A stretch of DNA of 64,000 nucleotides from Thamnaconus septentrionalis (lineage: Eukaryota > Chordata > Actinopteri > Tetraodontiformes > Monacanthidae), in assembly GCA_009823395.1 (NCBI GenBank), contig CM020511.1, positions 11,869,001 through 11,933,000 on the forward strand, in the 5' to 3' direction. Every line of letters begins with the position of its first letter. Position 1 is the stretch's first letter. The notes under the pieces were generated by a model. The model saw nothing but the letters and a program-made list of their open reading frames with translations, was not told where the DNA came from and searched no databases. Below are positions 43,851 through 58,900 of this stretch, piece by piece. The position numbers and the translations under genes are program-made.

Positions 43851-46800
43851 TTACTCAAACGCCCAGATCTCTATGTCCTGCACATAGAAATCTTCCTTTT
43901 TCGAGAGCATGGGGTTCCCAAATGTTTTACAGGAGTGACTCCTGCCGTGGTAGAGGTCTCCATCCAGCCACAGGCCAAACTCTCCACTGACGGGAAAGAC
44001 GGGAAAGTGGTTTCAGCGAGGTGGCAAAACAAATGAAAGATAGATTGTTGTCTTTGTTGTTGTCATTGCACACTTTGCACAAAGCAACATTTATCTCTAC
44101 AGTGCTCAGTGCAAGAACAACACATAAAAGTGACTGAATTACTATTACTAATAGCACTATTCCTAAATGTAGTGTATAGAATAGCTCATGCAGAACATAA
44201 ATAAATATGAATCATATCATCAGCAGCTGAGATAGGCTCCAGCAGACCCCCCCCAACCCTGAGGGTAGGAGGAAGTGGCTATTGAAAATGAATGGATGAT
44301 ATTATGAGACATATGACCACTGAGAATATAGATATTGTGTTCCGAGTTGAAAAATATTAATAAATATATAGAATATAAGAAATATAAATTTGGGCAATGG
44401 GGACAGCAGCGTGCTAGCACAGAGTAAACTTTGCTATTTTGACAAACTTGAGTTCACTTGGACTTCGGCTCACCTTCCTCCACCAAAAGCTAATGAGTCC
44501 ATATCTCCTTTGATGAAGAACATGTTATCACCTGTCCATTTGTACACCTGTCACACACACACAATAGAGAAGACAAGCAAAGCTGCATTTAATGTTGACA
44601 TGATCTAATAGTCCGTGGCTGATGAGAACACAATGCGTGCACGTAAGCCAGAGTGGGAGAGCCAGTCGACCGCTAAACAGACATGAGAAATCCCCTCTGG
44701 TGCACCAGCACATGGTGCCAGGCACATGACTCACTTCTGGAATAGTTCACTGGCGTTAATAACGGCATTAAAGTCACTATGTGTGAAGTGAATATGCGAG
44801 CGTAGCATTTTAGGCATTCTGGCTTTTCAGGCATACGCCATTGATGCAGATGGACACAAATGCGTTCAAAACAATTTCTCTTTTGCACACAGACAAAGGC
44901 AAAATCTGTCGCCATCAGTTTCACTGTGAGCCATTTTACCACAATATATTAAAGTAATGCTTATTTATGGATAAGTATTGCCAGCATACCATACAACAGA
45001 AAAAAACAGATCAGTCTCATGTCTGAAAGATACATATCTTAAAAAAATGCAACTCATTAAGCTAAAACCATTGTAATTTATAATCTTGGTCACAGCAAAT
45101 CCAGCAGAGAGCATTGGACTTGTAACTTTGAAGCCGTACAGAATGAAAAATGATGTTACCTTCTGCCTCAAGTACAATTCGATAATTTTTCATAATGTGT
45201 CTTGATGTACACTGACTAATTGTCAACTGTACCACATCTAGTTGAACAAAGTTTTTGGACACAAATTTTTTACTGAATTCCAATTACTGTCATTAGTATT
45301 TGCCAGAGAATTTGGGGGTGGGGCTTCAAAAGGTCTGGCTGCATCAAAGGCACACAAACACATGGAAATAATTTTGTTGTTTATTGTTTACTTGTAGTTC
45401 TGGGCTGGACAGAACAGTGCACGGACGGCACGTGGGTGAATGTTGGTGACTGCACGAAAAATAAACTGCACTTGGAGACTTCAGATTGATTCTCAGCGCA
45501 ATACAGTGCATCACAAACGCTTGACATGTCCAAAAACTTTTTTTCCACCACTGTATATGGGTGTTCCCGCAAGGCTGTGCGTTACCTCAAACTCTGGGTT
45601 GAAGGTGAAGAGGAAGGTCTCGCCTGTGCCGTAGAAGCCGTCGCTGACTTTAAAGGGCTCAGAAGCCAGTGCACCAAACACCTGCGAACAAACGGAATTG
45701 CTCTGTGTTAGCACCCAGTTACTACACACCTCTCTCTAATAATGCCACGTTGATTGCATCTTTCTCACCTGGCCGTCGCTGTCCTTTATGACCATGAGCA
45801 CGGGCGTGTCCTGGCCCTGCATGGCTCTGTACAGCGTCTTGATGCTCATGCCATGCTTGGACGTGCCAAAAGCCAGCGTCCACGGGTAGCCGATCGTCCG
45901 CGGAGGGAGGTTCTTGGCGAGCTGCAGCAGGGGGGGGGCGACGGGAGGAGGGAGAGAGAGAGCGAGAGGAAATGAAACGCATAAAAGGCCAGAGCTGCCG
46001 ACGCTCAATTACATCTGCGGCGACCTTATGGCACCATCCGGTGTTTAAAGAAGAGTTAACAAGGGCTCCAGACGCAGAGCCGGGCTGGAAAGCAAAGAAA
46101 GGTCTGGCGTTCCCAAGGCGGAGAGGAAGGCGCTGCCCTGCTGCAGGATTAACAGTGGGCGTGGCCCACCGGGAGATCAGAGCGCTGCGCTGGGTCCAGG
46201 ACGGCAGCGCACAGGAAACACAGCGACGCGAAAACGTGCAGAATTCCATCTGTCTTGAACCAGAGGAAGGCTTTACGCCGCTGCCTCCAATAATAAAGCT
46301 CCTTTCTCGTTGGTTCAGCAAATCCGCAGTGGGTTGGAGTGGCAGCAGCCTTGTAATCAGACGGCGGGAGAAGAAGTCACGAAGGGGCTCGGCTCACCTC
46401 TGCCTGCTGGCAACGTGTGGCTCAATTTCGCCAAATGGTGCTCGGTGATCAGCGTGCACGGACCTCACTGCGAGCCCACGCACATCACACACCAGCGTCA
46501 TTGACAGTTGTTTGTGATGAGCAGCATGCTGTATTGCAAACGTCAGCGTTTGGGTGACATTCCAGATTTTGGATCGAAGGTGTTTTGATGAGTGGTAGTA
46601 GAATAGAAGTACACTGCATGCTTTACTATTAAAAGGGTCTCAAATCATTTTTCAGATCTTACTTTCGCAACCTGGACTCCAGTGCAGTGGAGCGTCCTCT
46701 CACTGGCGATTATACAAAACCCAATGGAAACCTCCAGCGAGCTTAGCCCTGTGTTTAAAGCCAACGTTTATCAGGCGGCTGGGGGTGGGAGTGGTATCAG

Positions 46801-49244
46801 TGCTCTCTGTGATGCTAGGAAGGGATGATTTCCAGAATTGTGCAAGCCAAAGAAATAAACAAACTTTCTCATTTCTACAGAGATGACTAGAGACAAAGTA
46901 TTGTAGGAAAACACTGAAATCACATTTTGCATTGTGTGGGACCTTAAAAAAAGCTTCCGGACAGTAATACGTAAACATAAATCGAAGTTATCTCCGACCT
47001 TTTTTGTTTTTCCATTGAACTTTAAATATATATTTTTAAACGAAATATAATAATCAGGTCTTATTACATCTGTCTGATCGCCTCTCCACCCACATTGCTA
47101 TCTGATTACACACTGGCGGCATCAACACTGAAGGCTGCCTTGTAACAACAGCAAAGGCTTCTCAATTTTGATGCTGATGGAATTAATTTCCGACACCGAC
47201 ATGAACTTAAACGTCTGGACGGAAAGCGTTTCTTCTTTGCACTTTAAACAGCCTTTAGCACACAGATACTCGACAAGGTAGAGGAGGAATCCACATTAGG
47301 AGTCCCAGGAATGACTGTCTTGTCTTTTGGGCTAAACTCCAATATCACACAGGGAACTTTTACACTTTACCAGTAATATAATATCTTCTGTGGTCATGCA
47401 CAGGTTTGTTTACCTTCTCTATCTGGTCGGCCTCCAGGAGATCGCTGGCCTCTTTGAGGTTGGGTTTGAACGTTTCCGTCTCCAGCTCTGTCTTGACGGA
47501 CGCTTCATGTTTGGAGTTCACCTCTTCTTTGGTGGTGATCTACGAGCACAAGAAATCTGTCAGACGCCCAATTACACTGAAGGAAGGAGAAGGCAAACGC
47601 TCAGAGAGCGCTGAACCTCCATGGGTTTGGGGAATGACTGCTCTTGTCGGTCTACGGCTCTGCTTTGACCAACACCGGTCGACTGGGACAGCGAGTGCGG
47701 GCTACTAAAACTAAAGCAGGTTACACTTCAACTGAGGGATGAGGGGCCTAAACAGATGCCTCGTCAACTCTACCAAGCAGATATGGTTCACCTTAACCAT
47801 GCATAAGACAGGCTCTGATTGGCTGGTTTCGCTAAATGAAAGTAGCCTGCAACCACAGCTAACAGAGCGATGACATGCAGCAGCTTTCCTGCCAAAATAA
47901 GAATTGCAACTGCTGCTAATCCAGCAATTGGATCAGGACGGTTGAATGTCTTCCCGCCATTCTCCAGTGCCAGATGACTGGGATTGAATTGGCAGGGCTG
48001 CGAGCGGTGAGCCAAGACGCTGTCTGAGGTTGGCAAGAAGAACACAAAGTGCATAGGGAAGCAACTGGATAAATTATTTGTGCGTCACCGCTCGGCTTTT
48101 TCTCCGACCAGTGGATTGTTTGGGTTATTTATCTTTCTCAATAACATGAGGCTGATAGTGGAGCGCGTTGCCACTGGTGGCTCAGTTGCTCTCACGTTTC
48201 AGGTCTCATTCAAACAGAACCTCCCTGCATTGTACTCAGAAAGCACTGCTCACCCTGACAGAAAAAAAGCTTCACAAACAACAGTCTCCTTACTCTTCGG
48301 TACACTGGACCATTGATTGGGTCCTCAAACAGATCATGTTCTGTTCAGACAGCCGCAAAAGCAAATTTGTTCAAAAAAAAAAAAAAAAAAAAGCCACATT
48401 CAATTTTTATAGATCTACGCAAAAAATAGACTAATTGTCCAACAGCCAGCAAAAACATCTCGTCAGTCATCCTACTGCGTGGCTAATCTAGCTGGCTGCA
48501 TCGCTAAAAATATGACACGTCTAAGCAGGAAAGCCTGACCCGTGGAGATAAGACTCCTGGTCACGTGAAAACTACAACACTCGAACGGGTCAAACAAGTT
48601 TTCTGCAATTTAGCTTATCAAATATTTCGAAGAAAATGCCTCAATGGCAAGTTTGGAGGAGGCATTGTGAGCCTAAATAATTCTGAGGCTCAATCACTCC
48701 GACAGTTTGGCACAAAACAAGTGGAGAACTTGTGTTTCCTGGAGATTGAACATCGGCAGTGACTGAAGGAGGAGGCTACTGAGGGTCACGGTGGTCTGGG
48801 CAGCAGCAGCAGCAGCAGGGTTGGTGGAGCAGCGAGGGGAGGGGAGTCAAACAGGACTGGTCAGGGCACCTGGAGTCGTTTGCAGAGCGAGCGCAGGTCT
48901 TCGCTGTTTAGCGCGTCGACCCGACGCTGGTACTCGTTCACAGACACTACCTGGTAGTACAAAGACAGGGACAGGTGGGAAATAAAAACCAATGCCGGAC
49001 GTGTCGCCGGCAGAGACGAAGAGCTGTGTGAGACGTGGAAGCCATAAAAAAGGCGCACTAAATGGTGCGTTAATGGCCAATTTGCATGTTTGTGTAAATA
49101 CAATTGCCACCAAAGACTTAAGGAAGGTATCCTCGCTGCCTGAGAGACTGCAAGCAGTGGTGCTTCAGCCCAAGGCTGATAAACTTTCTTCGAGCCGTCC
49201 AACATTTCGTGGGCAGGTCATCCCGGAGCAAATTCAGGATTAGA

Positions 49245-49293
<49 letters not shown>

Positions 49294-52200
49294 AACACAA
49301 CACGATGACCCAGACGGACACAACGCTTGCACACGCAACCGCCCACCTACCCACCCACTCTTTGTTCCATCAGGGACAACGATCAGCAAACCTTCAGCAC
49401 AGACAGACCAAAACACAATGACCCACTGAAACGTGGCTGCATTCCAAATAACAACCCTACGCAACACGCTCCGCTGGGAGCCGCCGCTGAATAAACGTTG
49501 GCGTTAAAATAGTCTACTGACATCAGTGCTGTGAAGCTATTTAAAGGCGTGAGCACGAGAAACACAAACAAACCGCACACAAAAAAGACAGAGTATTTTT
49601 ATTTTTACAATCCAATTAGAACTAAATATTACTACTTCTATCTTTGCACACGTGTCACTAGTCACTTTTAATTACACCTAATCTAAATACTAGCAGCGTG
49701 GACGACTTTTTTTGTGGTTGTAACAAGCAGCCTGATTACAGCTTTTCATAATGCACCAGAGGGGGTAAACTACAGCCTTCATTAAAAAAAAAATACAACA
49801 GTGCCTTACTTCACCTCCAGCTGAAGGCACTTTGCTGCGTTTGTCCCCCTGAAAAATGGAAGCTAGCAGCATGCTAGCCCGCAGTAGACTTTTCTGTAAG
49901 GGGTTCACTATCACATCCCGCTGTATCAAAGTCGTGGGGTAAAGGTGAACGCCGAGACGTCCACTTGAACAAAACACCAACGCACCTGCCGGCTGCTTAA
50001 AACGACAATCAGACTACAAACAACAGAGTGAACTTTATATCTAAGCGAGATGACAAGCGGACTGGCGACTGTTTGCGGTTAAAAGGAACGAGCGTCGGAG
50101 GGAAAGGGGAAACGGGGCTGCATCCTCCCAAATCAGCACCTCGCATTGAAAAAAAAAAAAAAAACTTTTGGAGGAAGCTCCCCGCACACGGTGCAAAGAG
50201 GACGCACGACAGACGAGAGCGCTACCGTGACTGACAAACAGCGGCGAGAGAGAAGAGAAGAGAAGAAGTGGCCGCTTTGTTTCACGTCACGTCTTTCAAC
50301 TCGACCGCACCGGCGGTCGGAGGGGGCTAGCAGGCTAGTTAGCTCCGCGGAGAGAGCTAGCGCGGGTATATGTCAAGAAGAAGAAGAAGAAGAAGAACAA
50401 CAACAACAACAGCAGCAGCAGCCAGGAGCACATATAGAGCTTCTGCCGCCGGTGGCGACCCAGGCGTGGACTAACGCACGGGAACCTACACAGGTGTACT
50501 TCGGTGTCAGCCGTTTCTCCTGGTCCTTCACCCTCCTAGAAAACATGTCTTGCGCGCTGGCCGGAGGCTGGAACCGGGAAGTCACATCACAGATCCCTAG
50601 AAGTTCTGCCCGTGTCGCCCCGAGACTGGTAGACGGAGTTCAGAATGAAAGCTGGCAGCCCACTTGACTAAAATAGTAACACTTTTTTTTTTTTTTTTTT
50701 TCCCTCCAACGGGGTCCCTTCGCCTTATGATTTGAGTGACGTCGTAAAAATCCAATGACAATACGGGAAAGGAGGGAAACCGGGTTCCGATTGGACGGAG
50801 AAGAACGACGATACCGGCCCAATACCAAGAAGATTTAAAGATACAGTAACGGCATTTTCTAGGGAGGCGAGTTAGTGCTGACAGGTTCCAGGGAAAAAAA
50901 ACAACAAACAAAAATTGATAGTATTTAATCAAAATTCAACTGACAATTATTGCAGATTGTTTGTTGTTTAACATTAACACTGTTAAACATAATTTGTTTA
51001 AAAATCAATTTAGTTTTCTTCTTAAACAACAATTACTGTGTATTATAAATATATTAATGAAGTGTATGCGTCCTATTACTCAAAGGCAGTCTAAACAACA
51101 AGTTCTTCTCTATTTGCATCTAGTTGCATTTTTTCTTTGGCCGTTGACCAAGAAAGACTGGGCTCATTTTGGTCATCATTTTGGTTCAGCACGTCCATGA
51201 CCGACCGACAACCAAAAAGGGTCGGGAAAGAAATGGCAAGGTCACCACCTCTCTGCTGGACAGGGAAACTAATGTAGTGTAACATCCAGCAGTTGAAAAG
51301 TCCAAAAGCAGACCACAGAAGTATGACTCAGCAGTCTAAGTTTTTACATCCTCTATTCAATTGTCAGTGTTGCATTGTCAAAATTAGCAATGTCATATTG
51401 CTACAATTCAACTTGTGTCCTTGTGTTAGTTGTGTCCACCAGTACAATAAGAATATGACAACAAGAGTGAGTGTGACACCTACTGACTGGGAGATATGAA
51501 TGTCACGCAAATCACCTTAAAAGGACTGCGTTGAAATGATTAACTCCTAATTTGGTGGAATGGAATTTGTTGCTCATCATTGCAGAATAACTCATAGTAA
51601 AGTGATGGCCTTTTGCCAAAAAAACAAAAAAACAAATTGCGAAATGCCAACCAACACCAGTGACAGGCACACAACACCGGACAAAAACTACAATACACAA
51701 CCATGGTGGGGTGAACAGTTACACAAACATGCAAAACACTTTGGTTGGAAGGCCAGAGTTGCGCATTTCCAAGCAAAGCAAGTGCTCACACAGCCCACAT
51801 CATTTACATGTGACAGCATCAAATGAAGAAGATACGCAGCAGTACACAGGAGGTGCGAAATATACAAGCAGAATACAAAACTTAGCTTGATGGCTACACA
51901 GTTGTGATGGACTGCACTGTATGTTGCATAAGGAAAGCAAATTAATACAATACTTTAACAAGTCATTTAACTTATAGAACAAAACTTAAATGTGAACCAC
52001 AAAAAAACATATTCCACAAGTTATGGATTAAACCATAGCAGAGAACTATACTTAATCCATGTCTATACGGCTTGGGACAACACAACACTTTGAGCCATGT
52101 GAGCACAACTGCTTCAGCTGCGTGGACCTTACCTCCCACTCCTTGACATTGACGTCTGTGATTGGCTCGTCCTGGGCCGACTCTGACACCTCGTTCTTTT

Positions 52201-55200
52201 TGACAACCTTGAAGGCGGGCTCTTGTCCCATCCCCCTGATGCCCTCACCATACATATCAGGGCTCCACTGCATGAAGAACACAAAAAGGTGGTCCGACCT
52301 AAAGCGGGTGATAGAACAGAGCAGGAAATCAACACTGATGGGAAGGTTAGCACACTCTGGGGAAATATACTGGTGGATTTATGACATTTACAGCGCCCCA
52401 AATCAAGACTAATTAAAAAAAAAAAACACCCATAAATGTTCAGGATTGACATTTTAATTTGAATAAATGAGGAAATAGATTTCAGTTGCCAATAGTTAAG
52501 GAAGCTTGTTGTGCACAAGCCGGTCTTTTGTTCCTTCAGAAAATACAATGACAACCTGTGAGACTAGTTTAATGGCCATTTGGGGTCAGTGTAATAAGTT
52601 AAAGATGAAGATTTTACAGAAAATTGCAAATTTTCCATGCTCCATGCTTTATTGCTTTTCCCGGGAGGTCTTTAACCCATTTAGGCTGATGTTTTTATGT
52701 AAGATGGGTAGGGCACAACAGATATCAGATATCACTGGGTGGGTGTCGAAACAAGCCTGATAAGAGATAACAGTGGGCTGAAATTCACCAAAAAGGAAAA
52801 AGTAAACTTAACAGCAAATTTTGACAATCCTCCTAATTAGTAAATTCAAGCAAAAGTGTACAATACAATAACTTGTTCATTTTACTTAAAGGTTAAATGT
52901 GTAATATTTGGAGATTTTGAAGAAGAAACAGAGACATCAAGTGATCACATCTTAGATTGCAGCGTCTCTCCCCCTCCCCTCCTGAACTTGCCAGTGAGCT
53001 ACAGCAGCCTGCGCACCCAAACCTGGGATACCTCGTCCACCTTCTTCTCCGTTGGTTTATTTGAAGATGTGAGCAGTCACCATAAGTATGGAACGCGCTG
53101 TCAGGCTGGCTAAATTGTCCATATGGCGGTGTAAGATGGCAACTGGGAGCAAAACCCAGTATACATGAGAACCTTCTAAGGGTAGAAAAACCAAATTACT
53201 TTTATTTAACAGTGATTATAAACTTTTATTAATGTATTTATGGGAAGATAAATCAAGCCAAATTTTGCACACTAGACCTTTTATATGGTAGGCAGCAACA
53301 TTCAAGTACAGTAATTTGGGCAGTTCTAGAAAATGTGTCTGTTTGTTTGTTGCCAAACTCTGCCCTGCAGTTCAATACAGACACAACAGCAGAAATCACA
53401 ATCTGCTTCCAGCCAGCAAGCATGAGGACGCTCCGGTCGCCTCTGGAGGCTGAGCTCTATACAGCCTCACGATGAAGTGCGGCCCATTCAATAGCCTCCT
53501 TTCCCTCCATTACTGCTGCCAGGACACTTAAAGACACATCATGCGGGTCGCTTCCTATCTGGGTCAAGCTACAGAGATCCTAACAGCGTCCCTCCAAACG
53601 GTTCGTCTTAATATCTTACGATCACAGCGCACCTTTGCCTGTTCACAGTGCCAAGAAATATAAGTTAAAAATAGCACATGGTAACACGTGCACACAGCTC
53701 TTTTAGCTTTAGCTGTGATTCTATACTTCAGTCCTCCAGGGCTGCGTTGACCGCAGCAAACCCTCCTCTGGGTGGGAAATCTTAGCAACCTGTGGATTAA
53801 AAATGTCGCCTGAATGAGTGAGACTTCAGAGGTTTACATCAGAAGTCAAACGTAAATGTGTTGGTGCTGTAAACTACACAACTGAATACATGAGAAAAGA
53901 CTAGATCTATAAAACTAAGAACTAGTATTTTATTTAAATTTTAATTGAACATAAATTAATGACACTGCAAAGCACTTAGGGTGGGAGAATGAAACAAAAT
54001 GAAACAAATCCAAATGTCTTTGCAGAGACTTTCTTCCTGTCCTGACAGCTAAACTTCAACACAGTTGTACCAAAGTACTGTGCTGGAGGCAGACCTGATC
54101 ATTTAGCTGAAATTAATATTGTTTGTTTTAAGGACTGTGGGTTATTAGATTAAATCATCCCCGCAAATTAGAATTAATTGCCCACTTTATCATGTTAGAC
54201 GGCTGCTTGTAATGCATCTTCCAATTTAGAACACTAACGCAATTACGGATTGTGGCGGCTGCTGACACGGCAACCTGTGCAAACAATAAAGGGAAAAAGA
54301 AAAAGATAGAAACAACGCCGGGTTTTGTATAGTTTATATAAAAACAGGTGCAAGTTGAACAAAAGTTAATGAATGTTTATGTCGGTGATATGCATTCAAA
54401 AGGCACGGAGGCGGATCCTCACTGTAACACGGGCCCAGTGTGCAGGGATAAAGTGTGTATCCGTTTCCCCCCTGAGTGAATGAATAATAAATCATTTATT
54501 TTGCTGTCTGGCGGAGACAACAGTGGCAGATACACTCAAGCCATCAAGGTAGTCGGGGCCTGACAAAGAATGCATATTTGATTGGTTTCAAATATTCAAA
54601 GGACTGGAGGTGGAGTGCTCTGTAATTCAGCCAGCTATTGTGATGTGTTAGGAAGAGGGCGACCTTCGGCCCAGCCTCTGCAGCCTGTTGCATGGGAGAA
54701 GGCTGCAGCACCAAGACTAATTTAGTTGGTTGGCGTATGGTACGCATTGATATGAAGAGGCGGCACTGACCTTTCCTGTGGCACAGAGAACCAGTACTCG
54801 TGCTTCTTGCCCTGCTGAGCGTACTGCTGCATGGAGGCGCTGGCGTTGGAGACAAAAGTCTTCTTCATGGGCTTTCCAACCCGCAGACAGAGGAACTTGT
54901 GAGAGCGGGTCTTCTTTCCCTCCACGGACCCTGCACAACAAGACAGGAAATGTAATTTTAGATTTCAAAATGTGTTGCGTCACTGTTTAATAGCTGTAAT
55001 ACAGGGAAGTGCTTTCAAATCAGCAGCGCTAAGTAACACCTGCAGCCAAAATAAAGTGCACGGCTTGCTGGTTCGCTTAGCAAATATTGGAGAAACTTTT
55101 ACACCTTTAAAGGCTTGCAATGAAACAAACTATTGATACAAATACTAGTTAAAACTGTTCTCTTATAACTATGCTTTCCTGTTAGCATCACAACAAGGCT

Positions 55201-55943
55201 GGGTTATTCAGGATACAGGGCTCGCGTGTCACATCTGTCTTTGTGAATAACGTAGAAATCTCCTTTTTTTTCCATCTTCATTAACGCGACCCAGTTTTCT
55301 CTGTTCTGTTTACCGGCTATTTCAATTGGCATTAGTCATTTGCGGCAGAAGCACAACGCATGTCAAAAGTAAACAGAGGAGACCAGTTTAATTAATAGCG
55401 GCCCCGAGTCTTTTTTTCCAGTGGAACATTATTAGGGGCCTATTATAAGGATGCAGCTCATTGAAGCCGAATGAGATCACTATTACACTCTTGCGATAAA
55501 ATGGACGACTGTACAGCGGCGCACGAAGTCAGCACTGTTACAGTACCACATACTGTACACGCATCACAAGCTCCCGGTGGCGGCTGCTGATTACATCCCG
55601 AAATAACAGTGGGCAAAAGCCTATTGAATAAAGCTCGGTTTGATTAACTCCATATTTCTGAAATAATAACGAATCGTGTTAGCGCTGTTTGTTTTTGAGG
55701 CTGCTGCTGCTGCTGCTGCTGCTGTTACGTGTGTGGGCTGTGTTAATGCCACGGAATAATGGGCAGCCCTGCTGAATTCCCTGTGAATTAGAGCGCCTTC
55801 TGTAGCTGCCTCTCTACGCGATGGTAATTGCCAGGGACGAGAAGCCGATTTTTATTTTGCAATTGTGTTTGGCCTTTAAAAGAAATCTTTTCTTGAAAGC
55901 CTCCCGCTGTGTCCTAGGAGCTTAATTAGATGCCACCTATGAG

Positions 55944-55974
<31 letters not shown>

Positions 55975-58900
55975 GAGTGAGTGAGTGCGACAGACTGCGA
56001 ACGGTGTCAGGTAACAAGCTAACAAGCTAAAACCCTGCCAACCTGAAAACAGATTCTGTCCTGCTAATTGCTACGGGTTTACCAGCTATTTTCCCTCAAT
56101 GCATAACTTTTCAATGTCAACGTCCACACGCTGGCTGCTGCACTCCATTTAATCCGGAACACTAAATATAAATTCTTCCGCAGACAGGCAACCGCTCACG
56201 ATAAACACTGCTGCACCTACGTAAGGCTCTGTGATCACCGTTTGGTGATTAGAAGACAATGGGCTGTTTTATACCTGCCTAGTGAGGCAGAACAGGACAC
56301 TCATTTTTTTTTTAAGAGGGGCACTGGAAAGTATTAAATTTTATGTAAGTTGTATTAGCATGAATTGGAGGAGATACGGTGACGTCGTAAGGATTTTCAG
56401 ACCATTGTTTTTTCTAAATCAGGTTGAGCTGATGGGATAAATAAATCATTCAACATAAAACATGTATCATAAAAGTTACAATCAGGAAATGGCCATTACA
56501 ACAGTCCAAGGATTGAGTGGCTGCCTGGAATGGAAAAACTGCTTTTTGCCAACAGAAATTCACATTTGAAAGGAGGTGGCTTGGTGTCCTGGCTTCCACA
56601 ATGAAACAGGGGTAACTTCACTGTGCATGCAGCTAGCAAGTTTCATGTCACTACTGTGGATTTTTGGAAAAACAAGTGTTTTGTGTTACCATGCCATCCA
56701 ATCCAATCACGGACATAGGTTTAAACTGATGCTGCTCTCAACCAAACAAATTGTTATTACCATTAACGGCAATCTCAGTTACAGCATTTACTGGAAATTC
56801 ATTGGTTGCAAATAATTTCACTGCAGCATTTGTGGCAGTGTGGCGATAATATATCATCACCTGCCACAGATTCAAGGTTCGTTCTCGCCATGTGCACAGC
56901 AGACACGGCGAACATAGCGGATATGTTTGCCGCAAAACCCGTATCTGAGTTCACCGACTCCGACTTTACTTTTCACAATTCCCTTGCCGCCGCGACGTGC
57001 GCGTCATGTTACGTTTGCCAGAGGTGGTGGAGCTCAGGCGCTCGCTGGCAGGGCTGCTCTCCGCGAAGAGAAGGTTCTAGTGCACAGCAAAGGAGCCGAT
57101 AAACCGTTTCTACAAAACAGCACGTTTTACAGCTGCCTGCTGGTAATTTTCATAAATTACAGAAAATTTTAATAGGTGCCACATAGCTTGGTGAATAAGC
57201 TTTCTGTAGAAATGAAGAACTAAACAAAAATATAATCTTGTCACGACGGAAGATCTTCCTTTCCAGGATCCTCGACTGCTGAAGCCAGAGCTCATTTGCT
57301 TGCAGCTCTCTTCCTCTTTGTCTGGGCGTAACGATGACGCAAATAAAAATGTGTCGTTTCCACCTTTTGAATAAATTGCTGTCTCTCTCTCCCGTGAAGC
57401 TTTTGTGTAATATTACAAGGCTTTTTGATTTTTTGTTTGCTTGCCTCCATGGCTGCCGCTGAGGCTGCGTGCCTCGAATGTGAATCTTAACTGTTGAGTC
57501 TGGAAACCTCTGCAAACAGTGGCGCAAAACTGTGGCTTTAAAGCGATGCTTTCATTTTAGTATCGACGTGTAAGGAAGAGACACTCCCGCTGTCTTCAGT
57601 TATGTCTGCGATTAAATGGTCTAAAACGATCCTGAAATCTTAAACACAGCAGAGGACACACAACAAGTTTATACCAGGCTTTGTGGGATTATTTTTTTCC
57701 TTCCAGTCAACCACATGAAAGCAGGAAACCTTTGGCAGAACTCTGCGTGCAGTCAAACATAACATAACATAACATCCCTCTGAATGCCGTCTGCGAAGGC
57801 TTTTTGATGTTGGGGCTTTTTTATCATCTCCACGTTTCCCTTTCGGGTGCTAGGTGTGTTGTGTGTCGTCCCGGGTCTTTGATAGGCTTTAAGCTTATCA
57901 CCCAGAGGAGTGGCCCAAACCGCCAGAGCCAGGCATCAAAGAGCAACGCAAAGCCGCAGAAAAACCCAACGAGCTGCGGCAAACAGATGGCAAGAGACAA
58001 GCTGCCATTTTCCCCTCTTGTTTTTCTATATTCCAATTACCTGTATCAAGGCCCGGCGCGGAAAAAAGGAAGAAAAAGGAAGGTTATCATGAGGGAAGCT
58101 GCACCGGAGCTCGCTGTGATGCACTTCAGAAGAACGTGGATGGAAGGTTGTTTCAGCGAGAGAAAAAAGTGTGTTTACCTCCGGCGGAAGTCTCCGTCTC
58201 ATCCTTTGGCGACTGCTCCACCCCTTCCTTGTCCTCCCCGCCTTGCATAGTGTCCGTTTTGGGGCTTGTCGTCCCTTCGTCGGTTCCTGCCTGCGGACTG
58301 GCACCTGTGGCGCCAGGGGTGGCTGAACTCTGAGAGCCTGGTCTAGAGTTGCTGGGACCCTGGCCTGGCTCTGGCTCTGGCTAGTGCTGCTGCTGCTGGT
58401 GGTGGTGGTGGTGGTGGTGGTGGGTGTGGGGGTGCTTGGTGGCTTCTCCACACTGTGCTGCTTGGATCCCGCGAGGGACTGCTTGTCGTTCTCGGTGGCA
58501 GTTTCTGGCCGATTGTCCTCCGATTCCGCTCGGCCGACCGAGCCGTGCGCGCTGCTCGGCGGCACCGCCTCCACCTGGGTGACGGTCAGCACGGACTCCG
58601 TGGACGTGGCGGAGGACTTGTCCAGGACGCGGAGGTCCTCGTTGGACGCCTGCTCCTCCTCGCGTATGGGCGACAGCTCGGGCTCGGTGAAGACGTCTTC
58701 GGAGATGGAGCCCTCGGTGCTGCGGGGGGCCGTGCTGCCGCTGTCGCTGGCCCCGGGCTCCTTAAGGCGCTGCTCGGGGTCCTTCTGCTGAGAGGGGTGT
58801 CTCTCGGCTGGCAGTGGCTCCAGATCGCTGAAAGCAGGAAGAGAACGGTAATAAGAGACGAGCATCTCTGACAAATAACAAAACATGGGCAATAAAATGA

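Noticed and set aside
58026..58380. Continuation of the first oxr1 frame to the left of the triplet repeat
   Set aside because: It becomes Arg/Lys-rich noise, while another frame there is acidic, fits OXR1 style and is in phase with the next exon.
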